64,000 bases of DNA from Mangifera indica (GCF_011075055.1 NC_058140.1:9296988-9360987); one strand, 5' to 3'; counted from the stretch's first letter, positions 12,329 to 24,179 are shown. Translations and numbers: made by a program. Notes: generated by a model from the letters alone, not told the origin.

Positions 12329-14411
12329 TTTCTAAGAGATACCTCTATCTTTCTATTCAGTGTTATATTGTCAATTTTCCTTTTGCTATTGTGATTCCCC
12401 TTCAATTTATATATTTTTTTTTCTGGGCAAATGCACGACTCTTTATAGATATTACTTTCAAAACAAGAAAAGAGAATTAGCACAGTTCATTAGCAGAATG
12501 TTTGTGTCTGTTGATTTCTGAGTGAGTTTGTTGCAATTCCCATTTCATGTACTGTGGTTTTTAAAGGAGAAAGCAAGTGTGATAAATATCCTACTCAGTG
12601 CCATTCTCGTTTGCATATGGTTCAACATTTATTATATATTGATAAATGTAAAACTGTCTCATTAACAAAAAACACTGAAGTTGACATTAAAAAGACGAAA
12701 TCAGTATAATATAAAAGATATTGTTTTACTTGTTATATGTAGGAGTGGCTGCCAACCACACTGAGACATTTTGGAGTTAGTTGAGGAGTGTTGTTAGCTA
12801 AACTTTTTCCAAAATTTCACGCAAATTGCAGTTTAAGTGTTGGGGCATGTTCCCAATGTGAGTAAACCAAGCTAAACTTTGTCTTAAAGTGCATAAGCAA
12901 ATACTAGTTCCTTTATTATCAACTTTAATATATTGAAAGATTTGCATTTATCTTAAAAGAATGTTGGATGAGAGGACTTCTGTCAACCACATAATTGACA
13001 AGCGTCTATGCATGCTTGGTATTTTGGACCTTAAATTAAATTCATATTCAAACTCCTTGAAGTTCCATTACACGATGGGAGATGGGAGTTTTGATTATTT
13101 GATTCTATGGGGTACCCTAACAAAAATAGAAAGAAACATAAATGATAAGATATTGTTGTTTCAAAAAATCTCAACTTAAATGGAGAAAAGGCATTATTGA
13201 TGTAATATGTCGAGATCAAAATCTAAAGATGTCAAAGAACCTTCAATAATGTTTGTCTTCGTCCAATACAAGTGTGGATAATAATATGACATGTGAACAT
13301 GTATAGTCTCTATACTACCTCTATTTTCTGGTGGCCTTTCATTCCTTGGTTATTCAAAACTTTTATATATCACCATAATAAATTTTTGTTAGTTGGAGAA
13401 GACAGTGAAAATGAAGAATTCAATTGAACATATTGAATTGTCATGACAGAAAAAGTGAAACCAGCTAAGGCCGAACTCAGTATTCGTTGTTGGTGGAGGT
13501 ACAAGACACTGATGCCGTAGTTATAAATTTTAGGACATCAACGTGGACTACATCAGAGTATGCTATCCGAAATACTGAGGTTCTTTTTTATTAATATTGA
13601 TGCGAAAAATCACACAAACAAGATGTATACTAAATTGTGAATGATATTATAGTGCATAAAAATAAAGATGAACACTAATACTTGTATAAACATCATTAAT
13701 AACCTAACAATAAACTTGTTCTAATATGTATATTTATATGTACTTCATAGGTAGAATAAATAGGAGCCAAGTTTGCTTCCAGTTTCCATAGAAGCTGGTA
13801 AATTACTAGTCTTCATTCAATGTGTCATTAGCTTTAAAGCTCGCAGTCCAACGGGGATTACACAAAAGGACTCTTCACTCCATGGTCTCAAGCCCAATAC
13901 ACTTTAACGATCACAAACAACGATGACTCAATGCAACACCAAAACAATATATTAATTGTCAGGACCACATATTAATCAATTATATTCGTGCTCAAAAGCC
14001 ACAGCTGTTTTGAAGCTTCACCAAATTATCTTACTACTAAGCAATTAAATTCAAAGACTACAGAAATTATAGAATGAAGTATAAGTGCAATTGAGTACTG
14101 AGATAAACTTTATTTATTTGATAATACATTGAATTTTAAATTATTTTAGCATATGTTCTTTTTAAGTTTTCATATTTCTCCCTTGTCACGCCTCTTTTTA
14201 TATTATAAAATAATATTCAGTAATTTCTTGGATCAAGTGGAATGTTAATGTCATAAATTTTTAAGTACAATGATTAAATCATAATATGCATAAACAAAGA
14301 TATATTATCATATAGTTGGATAAAGTTGAATTAGATATAAAACAACATTCAATCACATGGGGAAATATTGTTATTTATACACAAAATTGTACATATAGTT
14401 TTATTGATAAT
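12329..14411. other. NPH3 3' region and intergenic DNA
   Basis: The first few hundred bases should hold the NPH3 3' UTR. An ATAAAT-type motif lies near 12583, but no cleavage site can be fixed. The rest is AT-rich, with short ORFs on both strands (for example 12961-13179) that match no family I know. A segment at about 14280-14400 resembles 57320-57420, suggesting a small dispersed repeat. Confidence 0.4.
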
Positions 14412-14416
14412 AATAT

Positions 14417-14669
14417 TGTAACATCCCCGGTCCAATAACCCTGCCCACTGTCAAGATATTGTCCACTTTGGACACACAGTCCATCATGGGTTTGCTTCTG
14501 GGCTTTACAACTCAAAACGCGTCTTAACAGTTAAGGGGCTCACAGGCTATTTAACCAATTCAATTCTCCCACCACTAACCAATGTGGGATCCAAAGACAG
14601 AGCACACACAGATCCAGCATCTCTCCCGTGCTTTGTCGATGTGGGATTCGCCTAAGGGTATCACATACA
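14417..14669 (-). repeat. TRIM LTR copy A
   Basis: Full 253-bp LTR on the - strand. Its outer edge (TGTAACA on +) is the LTR 3' end and abuts the left AATAT duplication. The seven C at 14670-14676 are the polypurine tract read on the other strand. Confidence 0.85.
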
Positions 14670-14741
14670 CCCCCCCTTACGGGACTCAGCGTCCTCGCTG
14701 AGGTTTGCCCCACCATCGTTCAAGAGGACACGCGGAGTTGC

Positions 14742-14753
14742 TCTGATACCATT
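14742..14753 (-). promoter_or_regulatory. TRIM primer-binding site between LTR copies A and B
   Basis: GCTCTGATACCA at about 14740-14751 is the complement of TGGTATCAGAGC, the standard initiator Met-tRNA binding site, lying two bases from LTR B. Confidence 0.85.
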
Positions 14754-15006
14754 TGTAACACCCCAGGTCCAATAACCTGGCCCACTGTTAAGATATTGTC
14801 CACTTTAGACACACAGTCCATCATGAGTTTGCTTCTGGGCTTTGCAACCCAAAACGCGTCTTAACAGTTAAGGAACTCACATGCTATTTAACCAATTCAA
14901 TTCTCCCACCACTAACCAATGTGGGATCCAAAGACAGAGCACACACAGACCCAGCATCTCTCCCGTGCTTTGTCGATGTGGGATTCGCCTAAGGGTATCA
15001 CATACA
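14754..15006 (-). repeat. TRIM LTR copy B
   Basis: Full 253-bp LTR shared by two neighbouring internal segments; differs from copies A and C by scattered substitutions. Confidence 0.85.
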
Positions 15007-15076
15007 CCCCCCCTTACGGGACTCAGCGTCCTCGCTGAGATTTGCCCCACCATCGTTCAAGAGGACACGCGGAGTT

Positions 15077-15088
15077 GCTCTGATACCA
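15077..15088 (-). promoter_or_regulatory. TRIM primer-binding site between LTR copies B and C
   Basis: GCTCTGATACCA, the complement of TGGTATCAGAGC, two bases from LTR C. Confidence 0.85.
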
Positions 15089-15090
15089 TT

Positions 15091-15340
15091 TGTAACACCC
15101 CAGGTCTAATAACCCGGCCCACTGTTAAGATATTGTCCACTTTGGACATAAAGTCCATCATGGTTTGCTTCTGGGCTTTGCAACCCAAAACGCGTCTTAA
15201 CAGTTAAGGAGCTCACAGGTTATTTAACCAATTCAATTCTCCCGCCACTAACCAATGTGGGATCCAAAGACAGAGCACACACAGACCCAGCATCTCTCCC
15301 GTGCTTTGTCGATGTGGGATTCGCCTAATGGTATCACATA
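15091..15340 (-). repeat. TRIM LTR copy C, cut at the inversion junction
   Basis: About 250 bp. It ends TATCACATA and lacks the last two bases of the LTR start, then joins directly to an inverted LTR piece. It also has a small deletion near 15162. Confidence 0.85.
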
Positions 15341-15415
15341 ACCCATGATGGACTGTGTGTCCAAAGTAGACAATATCTTAACAATGGGCCGGGTTATTGG
15401 ACCTGGGGTGTTACA
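15341..15415 (+). repeat. TRIM LTR copy D, last 75 bp only
   Basis: Starts ACCCATGATGG in mid-LTR and runs to the LTR 3' end GGTGTTACA. About 178 bp of its 5' part is missing at the inversion junction, where only one base of overlap (A) is visible. Confidence 0.85.
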
Positions 15416-15417
15416 AA

Positions 15418-15429
15418 TGGTATCAGAGC
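15418..15429 (+). promoter_or_regulatory. TRIM primer-binding site, inverted unit
   Basis: TGGTATCAGAGC two bases after the LTR 3' end; + strand counterpart of the two - strand sites. Confidence 0.85.
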
Positions 15430-15499
15430 AACTCCGCGTGTCCTCTTGAACGATGGTGGGGCAAACCTCAATGAGGACGCTGAGTCCCGTAAGGGAGGG

Positions 15500-15752
15500 T
15501 GTATGTGATACCCTTAGGCGAATCCCACATCGACAAAGCACGGGAGAGATGCTGGGTCTGTGTGTGCTCTGTCTTTGGATCCCACATTGGTTAGTGGTGG
15601 GAGAATTGAATTGGTTAAATAGCATGTGAGCTCCTTAACTGTTAAGACGCGTTTTGGGTTGCAAAGCCCAGAAGCAAACCCATGATGGACTGTATGTCCA
15701 AAGTGGACAATATCTTAACAGTGGGCCGGGTTATTGGACCTGGGGTGTTACA
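15500..15752 (+). repeat. TRIM LTR copy E
   Basis: Full 253-bp LTR preceded by polypurine tract AAGGGAGGG (15491-15499) and followed by the right AATAT duplication. The outer edge is again an LTR 3' end. Confidence 0.85.
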
Positions 15753-15757
15753 AATAT

Positions 15758-16224
15758 TATGTAATTTTAAAAATTTTGAATCAATCAAAGTTGTCAACGA
15801 CTTTGAATCACTATTTCACATTAGTTAAGTCTAGCACGTGAGAAATCAGAGGCCGAGTTTCGCACACATTGACTATCTATAGATGTGAGTGGATATCAAT
15901 CATCGAAATTGACATAGTGAGACTATGAGGATGGTTCTTACTCACAACCACCACATGTGTATTCACAATGCCCTTTTTCAGTGATCAAGATATGCCCAAA
16001 TTGACATATTGCTAGATAGTTGATTTTCAAGTTTTGGAAAATCGGTTGAATTTAAATCGAATTAAATTCACACTATTGTAAATTCAAGCTTGAAATGGAG
16101 GCACTATTTAAATTCGATTTGAATCTGACAAGCTATTGATTTGCACAAAACTCTATTTGATGTGCAAGTTCGTAGCTTTAATTCATTTTGAATCTTGCCC
16201 TTTTGAGTACACAAGTAAAACATA
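15758..16224. other. Intergenic spacer, nothing recognised
   Basis: No coding signal or defined repeat end is seen in this stretch. Confidence 0.4.
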
Positions 16225-16232
16225 GTTTGAAA

Positions 16233-16896
16233 TAGAAGTGTGCACAATCCACTTTAGTGCATTTTAAAGACTTTTTCAAACCAAATTAAAAAAATACGGT
16301 TTGGTTTTATTTGAATTACAATTTCAATATATTAAAAATAATTTATTTCCAAATATTTTTTATTTAATAAATAATATTGAATTTTAGTTGTCTAGAATAG
16401 AAAATAAACATGTAAACTAATAATAAAATACATATATATAAACATATAAAGAAAACAATAAATGAATATAAAAATTAAGTGATGTAAATTTCTAATTTTT
16501 TACATAATATTTAACTTTTTTGGGTGTAAATATTACTTTTAAAATTATTGAAAGATATATTAATATTTTAAAAATTTTTAAAACATCCCCAAACTCTTTT
16601 TGAATTTCTAAAAGCTCTTAAAAAAATCGTTAACACCTCTAAAATTTTAAAAAAATTATAAACACATCCAAATATATGATTATACATTATTAACACATTT
16701 ATCTATACTTGTACTTACAAATTATTTTCTACTTTCAATTGAAATTAATATAAATTAGGGAAACAAAAAAAAAAAACAGTTTATGAGTTAATTTTGTTTG
16801 AAAACTACAACCCAAATTGTAAATTTTTTTTTAATTTATCAACTCAAATCAAACCGTAATTTTTAAACAGTTCGAATTGAATTATACATACTCTTA
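16233..16896. mobile_element. hAT-like TIR element, non-autonomous
   Basis: The left end TAGAAGTGTGCACAATCC resembles the reverse complement of the right end, TAAGAGTATGTATAATTC. Flanking 8-mers GTTTGAAA (16225-16232) and AATTGAAA (16897-16904) agree at six of eight positions, as expected of a worn hAT target duplication. Subterminal AACCAAA/TTTGGTTT words recur inverted on both sides. The interior is AT-rich and non-coding. The element at 47975-48527 is related. Confidence 0.55.
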
Positions 16897-16904
16897 AATT
16901 GAAA

Positions 16905-17830
16905 TTCAAATCAAACCATAACAATAAACAATGTTATGTTTGTGATTTCTACCAAAATGATTGATGTCCACAATGTGAGGAATTATAAATTAGACACAGC
17001 TCTATTGTCTTCTAAGAGAATTCTCATGGATGTGAAAATCTATAAAGCATCTAGTATCAAAACACAAATAAATCTCATGGATGTAAAAAAAACTACAAAG
17101 TGTCGAGTATGAAAATATAATTGTATAATCACAAATCTCACAGTTTGAACTATGTTAGAAAACACTAAGCTGGAGACATACATGGTCCTCAAAGTGCTTC
17201 TTAGCATCTTGCCTTCCTCGTTCTTATATTAGCAATTGACAACTTTATCTGATGGCAAAGCTTCTCAACCTCAAATTGACCTGTCAATTAAAATAAATAA
17301 GAATGAAAATATATATGTAGGCTGATGAAAGAAAATGCATTAATTAGGTAATATTCTAACACTTTAAATTGGATCCATATGCTAACGATCCTTTGGTCTA
17401 GTTTAAGAGTTTCAATAATCTGTCTAAAATATTAGACGTCAGCCAAATCATGTAACGATATCAAACAAAAGATCATTAATAAAGGAGACAATTATCGGCT
17501 TGATTTCATAAATCCCTCTCCCGCGGAAAATTGTAAGCATGAGATTCATATAACTGAAGCCCATCTAGAAGAAGTCGAAGCAACTCCCCTACAAGAATAT
17601 ATGTAGAATTCTTCTATTACATATTAATATCCTGAACATTGCATTCAATATTGAAATAAATATGCATTCTCAATGCGAAAGATTCAACATTCAAGTGAGA
17701 GATGCCATTATGACTACATAACAACAACAAAACAAGATACTATTGAATCAACCTAAAAAGAAAAGGCTTAAGGAATCAAAAACACATTGCACCCATCATC
17801 CATTATACAGCCAAGTTGTCATATGTATAA
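16905..17830. other. Intergenic DNA, nothing recognised
   Basis: AT-rich, no ORF of note, no recognisable RNA gene or element boundary. Confidence 0.4.
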
Positions 17831-17831
17831 A

Positions 17832-17929
17832 TACAACCAAATCTAGGATGTGAATGTTACTAGCCACTAACAACTGAGTATACAACCAAATCTAGGATGT
17901 GAATGTTACTAGCCACTAACAACTGAGTA
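17832..17929. repeat. Perfect 49-bp tandem duplication
   Basis: Two identical 49-bp units (17832-17880 and 17881-17929), each starting TACAACCAAATCTAGG and ending CAACTGAGTA. A looser match (GTCATATGTATAAA) near 17818 and 17987 brackets the pair. Perfect identity in otherwise decayed DNA points to a recent slip. Confidence 0.95.
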
Positions 17930-18490
17930 GACAATCCAATCAAAGTACTTGAATTCACAAGTGACACAACATAAATAGCCAAATCGTCATATGTATAAAG
18001 ACCATAGAGAAAACAGGTCAGTTCTTAACACATCAAAATGGTTGATGAACTAGATCCAAGCTCTCCACTTAAAATTCCATATCCAAAACATTATCTTGCA
18101 CCTTTGGGGAAATAATTAATTCAAATGAAAAGTGACCATGTAATAGAAGCAAGTTGTGTACTCGAACATAACAATATTTAACTAATGATAGATTTTTCTG
18201 AATTTTATACATTGATGGAACCTACTTCCTTCGTATAATTGTAATGGAATCTCACTTTCACATTCAACGTACATGAGCATAAACGAAGAGAAGTTAAACT
18301 TAGATGTTGGATCTATTTAATGATTGCTTCAAAAATTCTGATGATACTAGAATTACTAAGATTTCAGAAACCGTTTGACTAATCCTTTAAAGCTTCTTGT
18401 TGCTCCAAACAAGTATACATATCTTCTTTATCTTCTTGGGGCCCAACTATATCAAGACAAAAGTTTGATACTACCTAATGCAAAACAAAT

Positions 18491-20008
18491 TGTAGCACCC
18501 ACAAGTAAACCTAAAGACATTTTAGTATTTTTCTCTATATTTATATGATTTGAAATTGAGTTGTGACTTTAAATTGTGTATAATCAAGTTTTGCCTGAGA
18601 TAGTTGTGCACCACAAGATTGATGCTCGTTCATGCCTTGTGAGGGCAAAAAGGTGATTTCACAAAATGTGCATGAAAATTGTTAGTACGTAGGGATGCAC
18701 ACTTGTTCATCCGTTGTGTCAAATTTGAATTTCGATAATACACGTTCTCCAATGATTTTGGAACATGATTTAGTAGGATAGCAGTAGAAATGCTTGTGCA
18801 TAGGAGATGCACAACCATTCATTGAGTCTGTTTGACAAATAAAAAGAGGCACAAGGCTTAACACGTTATTTTTATGTATAATCAATTCCAGTAGCCAACA
18901 CAAAGTAAGAGAGAGCGTTGAACAATGAACTTGAGAGGCAAGAGAAGGGATTCCATCACCAAAATCACTTTAGTCATACAAAGAATTAGTAATCATCAGA
19001 GGAAAGGTAAGTAGTTGGCCTCATTTTCCCTCTTTCATGTTAGTTGTTGTGGTCATGTTTAATGAGTATTTTGCACTAAAAGTATTGTTATAATGATGGA
19101 TTGTTGCACTTGGCATTTTTGTATGAATTGATTGAGTGGCAAAATACCATGATGAATATATTATACATGCATGTTCTTATGTTGGCAAGTTAAAGATTGT
19201 GATTTGTGAATGATGAGATAACTTGGTGAAATATGATATTCAAGAATGAAAATAGGATGATTAGAGAATGAATGGATATGTTTGTGAATGAAAGAACTAG
19301 TGTAGTGGTGTCAAAATTTGTAGAAACCAATAAAGTGCATGACTTCCAAGTCTTGACGCATGACCATGCATCCTTTCAACAACAAAAACTCCTCATGAGT
19401 TAACCGCACACTCATCCTAGGGTGTTATGAATGATCGTATGGTATGAGATGCACGCTCGGGCATTGTATTTTTTCAAGGATGTTCATCCTAGGATAGGGA
19501 CAACCATGACTAGACCGCTAGTCATCCATTAGCCAATCTCTAGAGGGACACCCGTGCCTGAGTTATGTAAAAGGCAAGAGGAGTTAGGGCATGTGTCAAC
19601 TTATCTTTCGACGTACAAACAACTCTTTGCATGGTTACAACAATTTTTGGCAACCGACAACCTTTTTTCGACAATTATAAGACTCTCCTCTCACTGTCTT
19701 TTCATTTGGGTGCAGTTGGGGTGCTAAAATAATGAGAGGATTAGATTAAACGTGCTTTTATTTTTGCTTTTAGACGTGACACATGGATGTGTATCTATAG
19801 TACACAGACATGTATTGTGTTATACAACTAAGATAACATCCGATCTTGTTACAATTGTGATCTTATTTGAGAAATTCAAATTTGCTGATGACACACAGTT
19901 GTGTATATCCTTACACATGGGCATGTATCATTTTGGAGAATATTTAATAATTCTATTTAAAATGATAAAAAGACTAAAATGCCCTTAAACTTACCTCTAA
20001 GTATTACA
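18491..20008. mobile_element. Two inverted fragments of the gypsy-A LTR family
   Basis: The sequence at 18491 (TGTAGCACCCACAAGTAAAC) matches by eye the LTR start of gypsy-A read on its own strand (TGTAGCATAAACAAGTATA at 34708 downward). The sequence ending at 20008 (GACTAAAATGCCC..TATTACA) matches the same LTR start in the opposite orientation. The segment therefore holds LTR pieces facing each other with no internal coding region. The central join was not located, and no target duplication is visible. Confidence 0.55.
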
Positions 20009-20019
20009 AAAGAAGACAA

Positions 20020-20341
20020 ACTTATTTTAAATGGGTGAGTTCAGTTCTTGTGATTAATTTCACCTATATCGGATAATCAAAACTTAAATTTGGTTAAAAC
20101 TTGATACTTTGCTTTTATATATATTAGAAGAATGAAGTTGTTGAGTTATATTCTTTAGATGTGGGACACTTTTGCATTTTGCACTATTGCAAAAGTGTCC
20201 CATATCTAAAAAATATAGTCTAACAATTTTTTTCATCCACTATATATATAAGTTCAGGTATCAAGTTTTAATCAAACTTAAGTTTTGATTATCTCATATA
20301 GGTGAAATTGATTCAAAGAACTCAACTCATTTTTTATAAGT
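20020..20341. mobile_element. Foldback MITE, near-complete 320-bp palindrome
   Basis: The two halves are inverted copies almost to the centre: ACTTATTTTAAATGGGTGAG on the left pairs with the right end ACTCATTTTTTATAAGT. The inner arms GGGACACTTTTGCA and TGCAAAAGTGTCCC close on a loop of about 10 bases near 20180. There is no coding potential. Transcribed, it would form a long hairpin of the kind that is processed to small RNAs. The target duplication is not clear, so the superfamily is open. Confidence 0.8.
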
Positions 20342-23300
20342 CTAATGTTTTTATTTCTTATAAAAATTTATAATTTTTTTATCTTTTAATAATTATTTAT
20401 TTAATTTTAAATTTTTTGTTTGACTCGCTACAATATTGAGTCATACTAGAATGACTCATGACTCAACCCAATAAGTGTGCGGGCTTGACACCATCCAGTG
20501 TAGTAGTGGGACATGCCCTCATGAGCCAGGCCAAATCAAAGAAGTTTGAGTCGACTTGATCTCTTTGACGCCTCTAATTAGGATATCATTCATAAGGATT
20601 TAAAGTTATTGATATTGTTCAATATGATAAAAAGGATAACAAATAAGACAAAGCAATTTGAAGGCAAAACAATCCTTTAATAAACTTCGAAGATTGAATT
20701 TCATTAATCAATTGAATGAAATGAATATTACAAAAGAGTCAAAACACTTTTAATAGGTTGAATGCTTTAACTAGACATGCAACCCATAAAAGAATTATGA
20801 TAACTACTAAAGGGAATACTAATCTGATTAGAAATAAGAAATCTAGTTATGGGAAACTTGGACTTTTAAGAAAACAACTTTATTAAGAATTAAGATGAAC
20901 TTCCTAAATACAAAATAACTCTAAATAAGTTTAATTTGACTTAAAATAAGGACTCCATACATTTTAAGACTTTTCATATAAATTAGGAAACAAAAGTTCT
21001 TATGAAACATGAAAGTTTTACGTAAAAACCACATGATTGAAATTGTGCCACGGTGAGGCCACCATGTGTCATGACAAGAGCTCTTGGGTTCAACCTTTCG
21101 GACATGTCGCGGCGGAAATCTTGTGTGTCGCGATGGGAACTTCTTCGTTTCCATGCAATAACCATGCACAATTCCAAATATATGGCTGACCTTTGTGTAA
21201 ATTCCAAATAACTCTAAAAATTTTAGAAAAACCCCCTATTAATTATATATACCGACCTTTTATAGCGTACAATTCCAAATAATCACATACTGAATTCTCC
21301 TGACCCCATATGTCAAGTAATATTCTTGAAAAAAAAAAAAAAAAACCCTTAATCATATCAAGCAAACCCGGGCCAGAAGCCTGGCTAGGCCTGAGCTGGG
21401 CCAAGGGTTTGGGGTTGGATTATAACTTTGACCTTTGTGATTTGTGTTAAATTATACTAGCATGGGTTGGTACTAATTATTACAACAGGAATAGAAATTT
21501 ATCCCTCTAGCTTTGTTTTAAATAAAAATAAATAGAAAAAGGACAAAAGAAGCAAACAAAACCCTAAGAAAAGAAAGGCAACTTTGTTGATATTCTACTG
21601 CTTTTTCCTTTGTTCTTTTTTGTCGCCAAATTTTTTCAGGAAAAAAGAAAGTAACAAAGAAGAGAAAGATAGATTCTTTACAACATAATAAGAAATTAAT
21701 TTATTTTAGAAATGTAGGTTGCTTGAGATGAGCAAGAAATGAATATGATGAGTAATCCTATAAATAAAATATTGATTCCAAGCTTTGAAAATAAGACGAA
21801 ATGGTTAAAATTTATATAAGAAAAGTTAAATAACAGGTGCTAGTAAAGTGAAAGGGATATTAAATTCTCTAAGTTGTGCAGTTTGAGTCTTTAAGATGAT
21901 GATGGTAAAAATAACAAAGAAATTATAGACAATAATAAAAGAAATTTATGTCATGTATATCGATTGAGAAAAAGTAAGCATTAAACATAGGCATAATGTG
22001 TAGGTTCAAAGAATGCATGATATACGTATATATGATTTTCTTATGTTAATCATGGGTAATCATCTAATTAAGCAAGGATTAAGGGAATAATGGGGACTGT
22101 ATTATTATTAATTAATATAAAGAAGAGTAAAATAAAATGTCTTTGCAACTAAGTAATCAATAGGTCCCTCCCTCCCTCCCTTGAGAGTATATATAAATAA
22201 CACGTATATCACTTTTAATAGTAAGCTTCTGTTGCAATTGGGACATTATTCATAAAATTAAATATGGGTATAAAATTATTGTTTCTCCACTCATAATAAT
22301 GTATCAATTGAATAAAAAAACATTTAAGAAACAACCAAAAACATAAAGCCTATAACCCTAATAAACAAAGTATTTTGCTTTTTCCACTGCATGGTAGGAT
22401 AGCCCAAAACAATGTAATATATTATTTTTGTGTCGGCTAATTTCACTATTAAAAGATTAAATTATAATTTTAAAAAATAAATAAACAATAAAATCCAACA
22501 GAATTGACTTTCACTTATGAATTCTTTCTCATCCTATTAATTAAAATAATAATTTTGATATAATTTTGAAAAAAAAAATTATTATATCATCTTTAATTAT
22601 TTTATTTTTAAAATTATTATATTATTTTTGATAATAATATAAAAATATGGTCAAATCCATCAATCAGAATCACATCATATCATAAAGAAATGATTTTTTT
22701 GGATTAGAGCAGTTCACACCTAAAAAGAGTTAGTGGGCAGCTATAATTATAGTAGACAAATGTAATTCCAATATTTGGTTGCTTTTAAAAAGAGAATGTA
22801 AAAAGGAGATTCTGGATCTACAAAGGATTAATTAATGACCTCTTATTAGTTAAAAATATGGCTTATTTAAGTTGCGCTCAAATAACCATTTTATTATGTT
22901 AAAAGCTCCATGTAATTCTCCATAATTTTTGTACGTAATTGCGGGGCCTCAAGGAAGGGGATTTAAATAAATAATGTTATTAATTCAACACAAATTATAT
23001 TATGCTTCTCTTATAGGGATATTATTAATTAATATTCATATTTTACATTCAACAGAGAAGCCTAAAATCAAGTTCACCCATTTCTCTTCTCAGATTTCGG
23101 AAATGCAACGAAAAAAATATAAAAAGATATTCTTTTAAAATTTTCTTTATAAGAAAACCTATTTTCTGGTAATTTACTGGACTGGAAGAAAACACTTGAA
23201 AAGGTGTGTGTTTTGCCAAAGAAAAAGATTTAACCACCAATCAAAAAACTGAAAAACACATTTCCATACATGTTCATGTCTAATTATGTCACAACCATTA

Positions 23301-23700
23301 CCCACAAGAATAACACATTATTCCCAACTCAACAATTCTCCTATAAAAGGGAAGGGAATCACCATTACATTGATTGACAAGAAATACAAACATACATAGA
23401 ATAATAAAAAGGAAACCACAACAACAATAACAACAGGCAACAACCAAACCAAAAACATTTCACTTCAATTATTGAAAACTCACAACAAATTCACAATAAA
23501 AAAGGATGGTAACATAGCTTTCACATGTGAAGCAAACCCACAAACTTTACTCCATCATCCGGACCCAACAATTCAGCATGGAAACGTAAGTCTTCTGCAC
23601 TTTGGCCATACAGTAAACCTTTTTCCCGCTTTATTTATAGAGATTAATACCAACATGATGTGATATAGGGGAAAGGGAAAAGACAAAAGCATAACATCAA
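20342..23700. other. Long intergenic region, no gene seen
   Basis: AT-rich DNA with scattered homopolymer runs and a CCCT-type run near 22167-22180. Small ORFs (20921-21207, 23049-23240) resemble no family I know. A GC-richer patch at 21367-21410 (GGGCC words) may be an hAT end remnant. Confidence 0.4.
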
Positions 23701-24171
23701 TAAGGAAGGAGAAGGTGGAACGTGGGTCCCAGTTACCTAACGCGCATGCACTTAATCCATGGAGGTTCTCAATGCACCTACTAATACATACCACCACTAC
23801 CATCAATCTTCCCATGCCTTACAAATCTTTGTGACTTTCTTGAATAAATCTCACCCAAAAGCTTTATAAAGTTTATCATTCCTGGTCAACAAACAAAACC
23901 CTGTTTTTCCTTCCTCCAAAGTGTGTTATCATCCCATTTTTTCCTTCCTTTTACTTTATTATCCCATTAAAAACAGCTCTTAACAGAGAAAAAAGAAAAG
24001 AAAGAAAGAAGATAAAAAGCACCCACAAAACCATAGTTGTTGTAGTGGTTTCTAATTCATCAATCATTCAAGCCAAGAGTTGTTGGGCTAATACCATTCC
24101 ATCCTTCTCTAGACCTTTTAAACAACATACTATTGTGCAAGGAACAACATAAGAGAACAAAAGTGCAACTT

Positions 24172-24173
24172 AC
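24172..24173 (-). other. Candidate 5' splice site just after the SAC51-like stop codon
   Basis: Six bases past TAA the - strand reads CG/GTAAGT, a near-perfect plant donor (GT at 24173-24172). An acceptor-like TTTGTTGACCAG lies near 23882-23893. A 3' UTR intron of about 290 bp is therefore possible; transcripts would decide. Confidence 0.4.
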
Positions 24174-24179
24174 CGATAG

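Larger units (their letters stand above)
14417..15752. mobile_element. Compound TRIM retrotransposon: three - strand LTRs plus inverted + strand unit
   Basis: A 253-bp LTR (TGTATGTGATACC...GGTGTTACA) alternates with an 84-bp internal segment. The internal segment holds a primer-binding site TGGTATCAGAGC (complement of initiator Met-tRNA) and a polypurine tract AAGGGGGGG. Units A-B-C run head-to-tail on the - strand with an exact 337-bp period. At 15340/15341 the array switches to a + strand unit: partial LTR, internal segment, full LTR. The insert is bounded by AATAT at 14412-14416 and 15753-15757, a 5-bp target duplication. There is no gag or pol, so it depends on other elements. ORFs of 78-125 codons across it are by-products of the repeat. 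Confidence 0.88.

Noticed and set aside
14628..15625. Three similar ORFs of 78-125 codons with near-identical proteins
   Set aside because: They are translations of the TRIM LTR and internal repeat in successive units. No known domain, and TRIMs are non-coding.
23341..23663. TATA-like CTATAAAAGG on + followed by a 63-codon ORF
   Set aside because: The ORF starts at TTG, matches no family, and lies where the 3' part of the - strand bHLH transcript may extend. The TATA motif alone is not enough.
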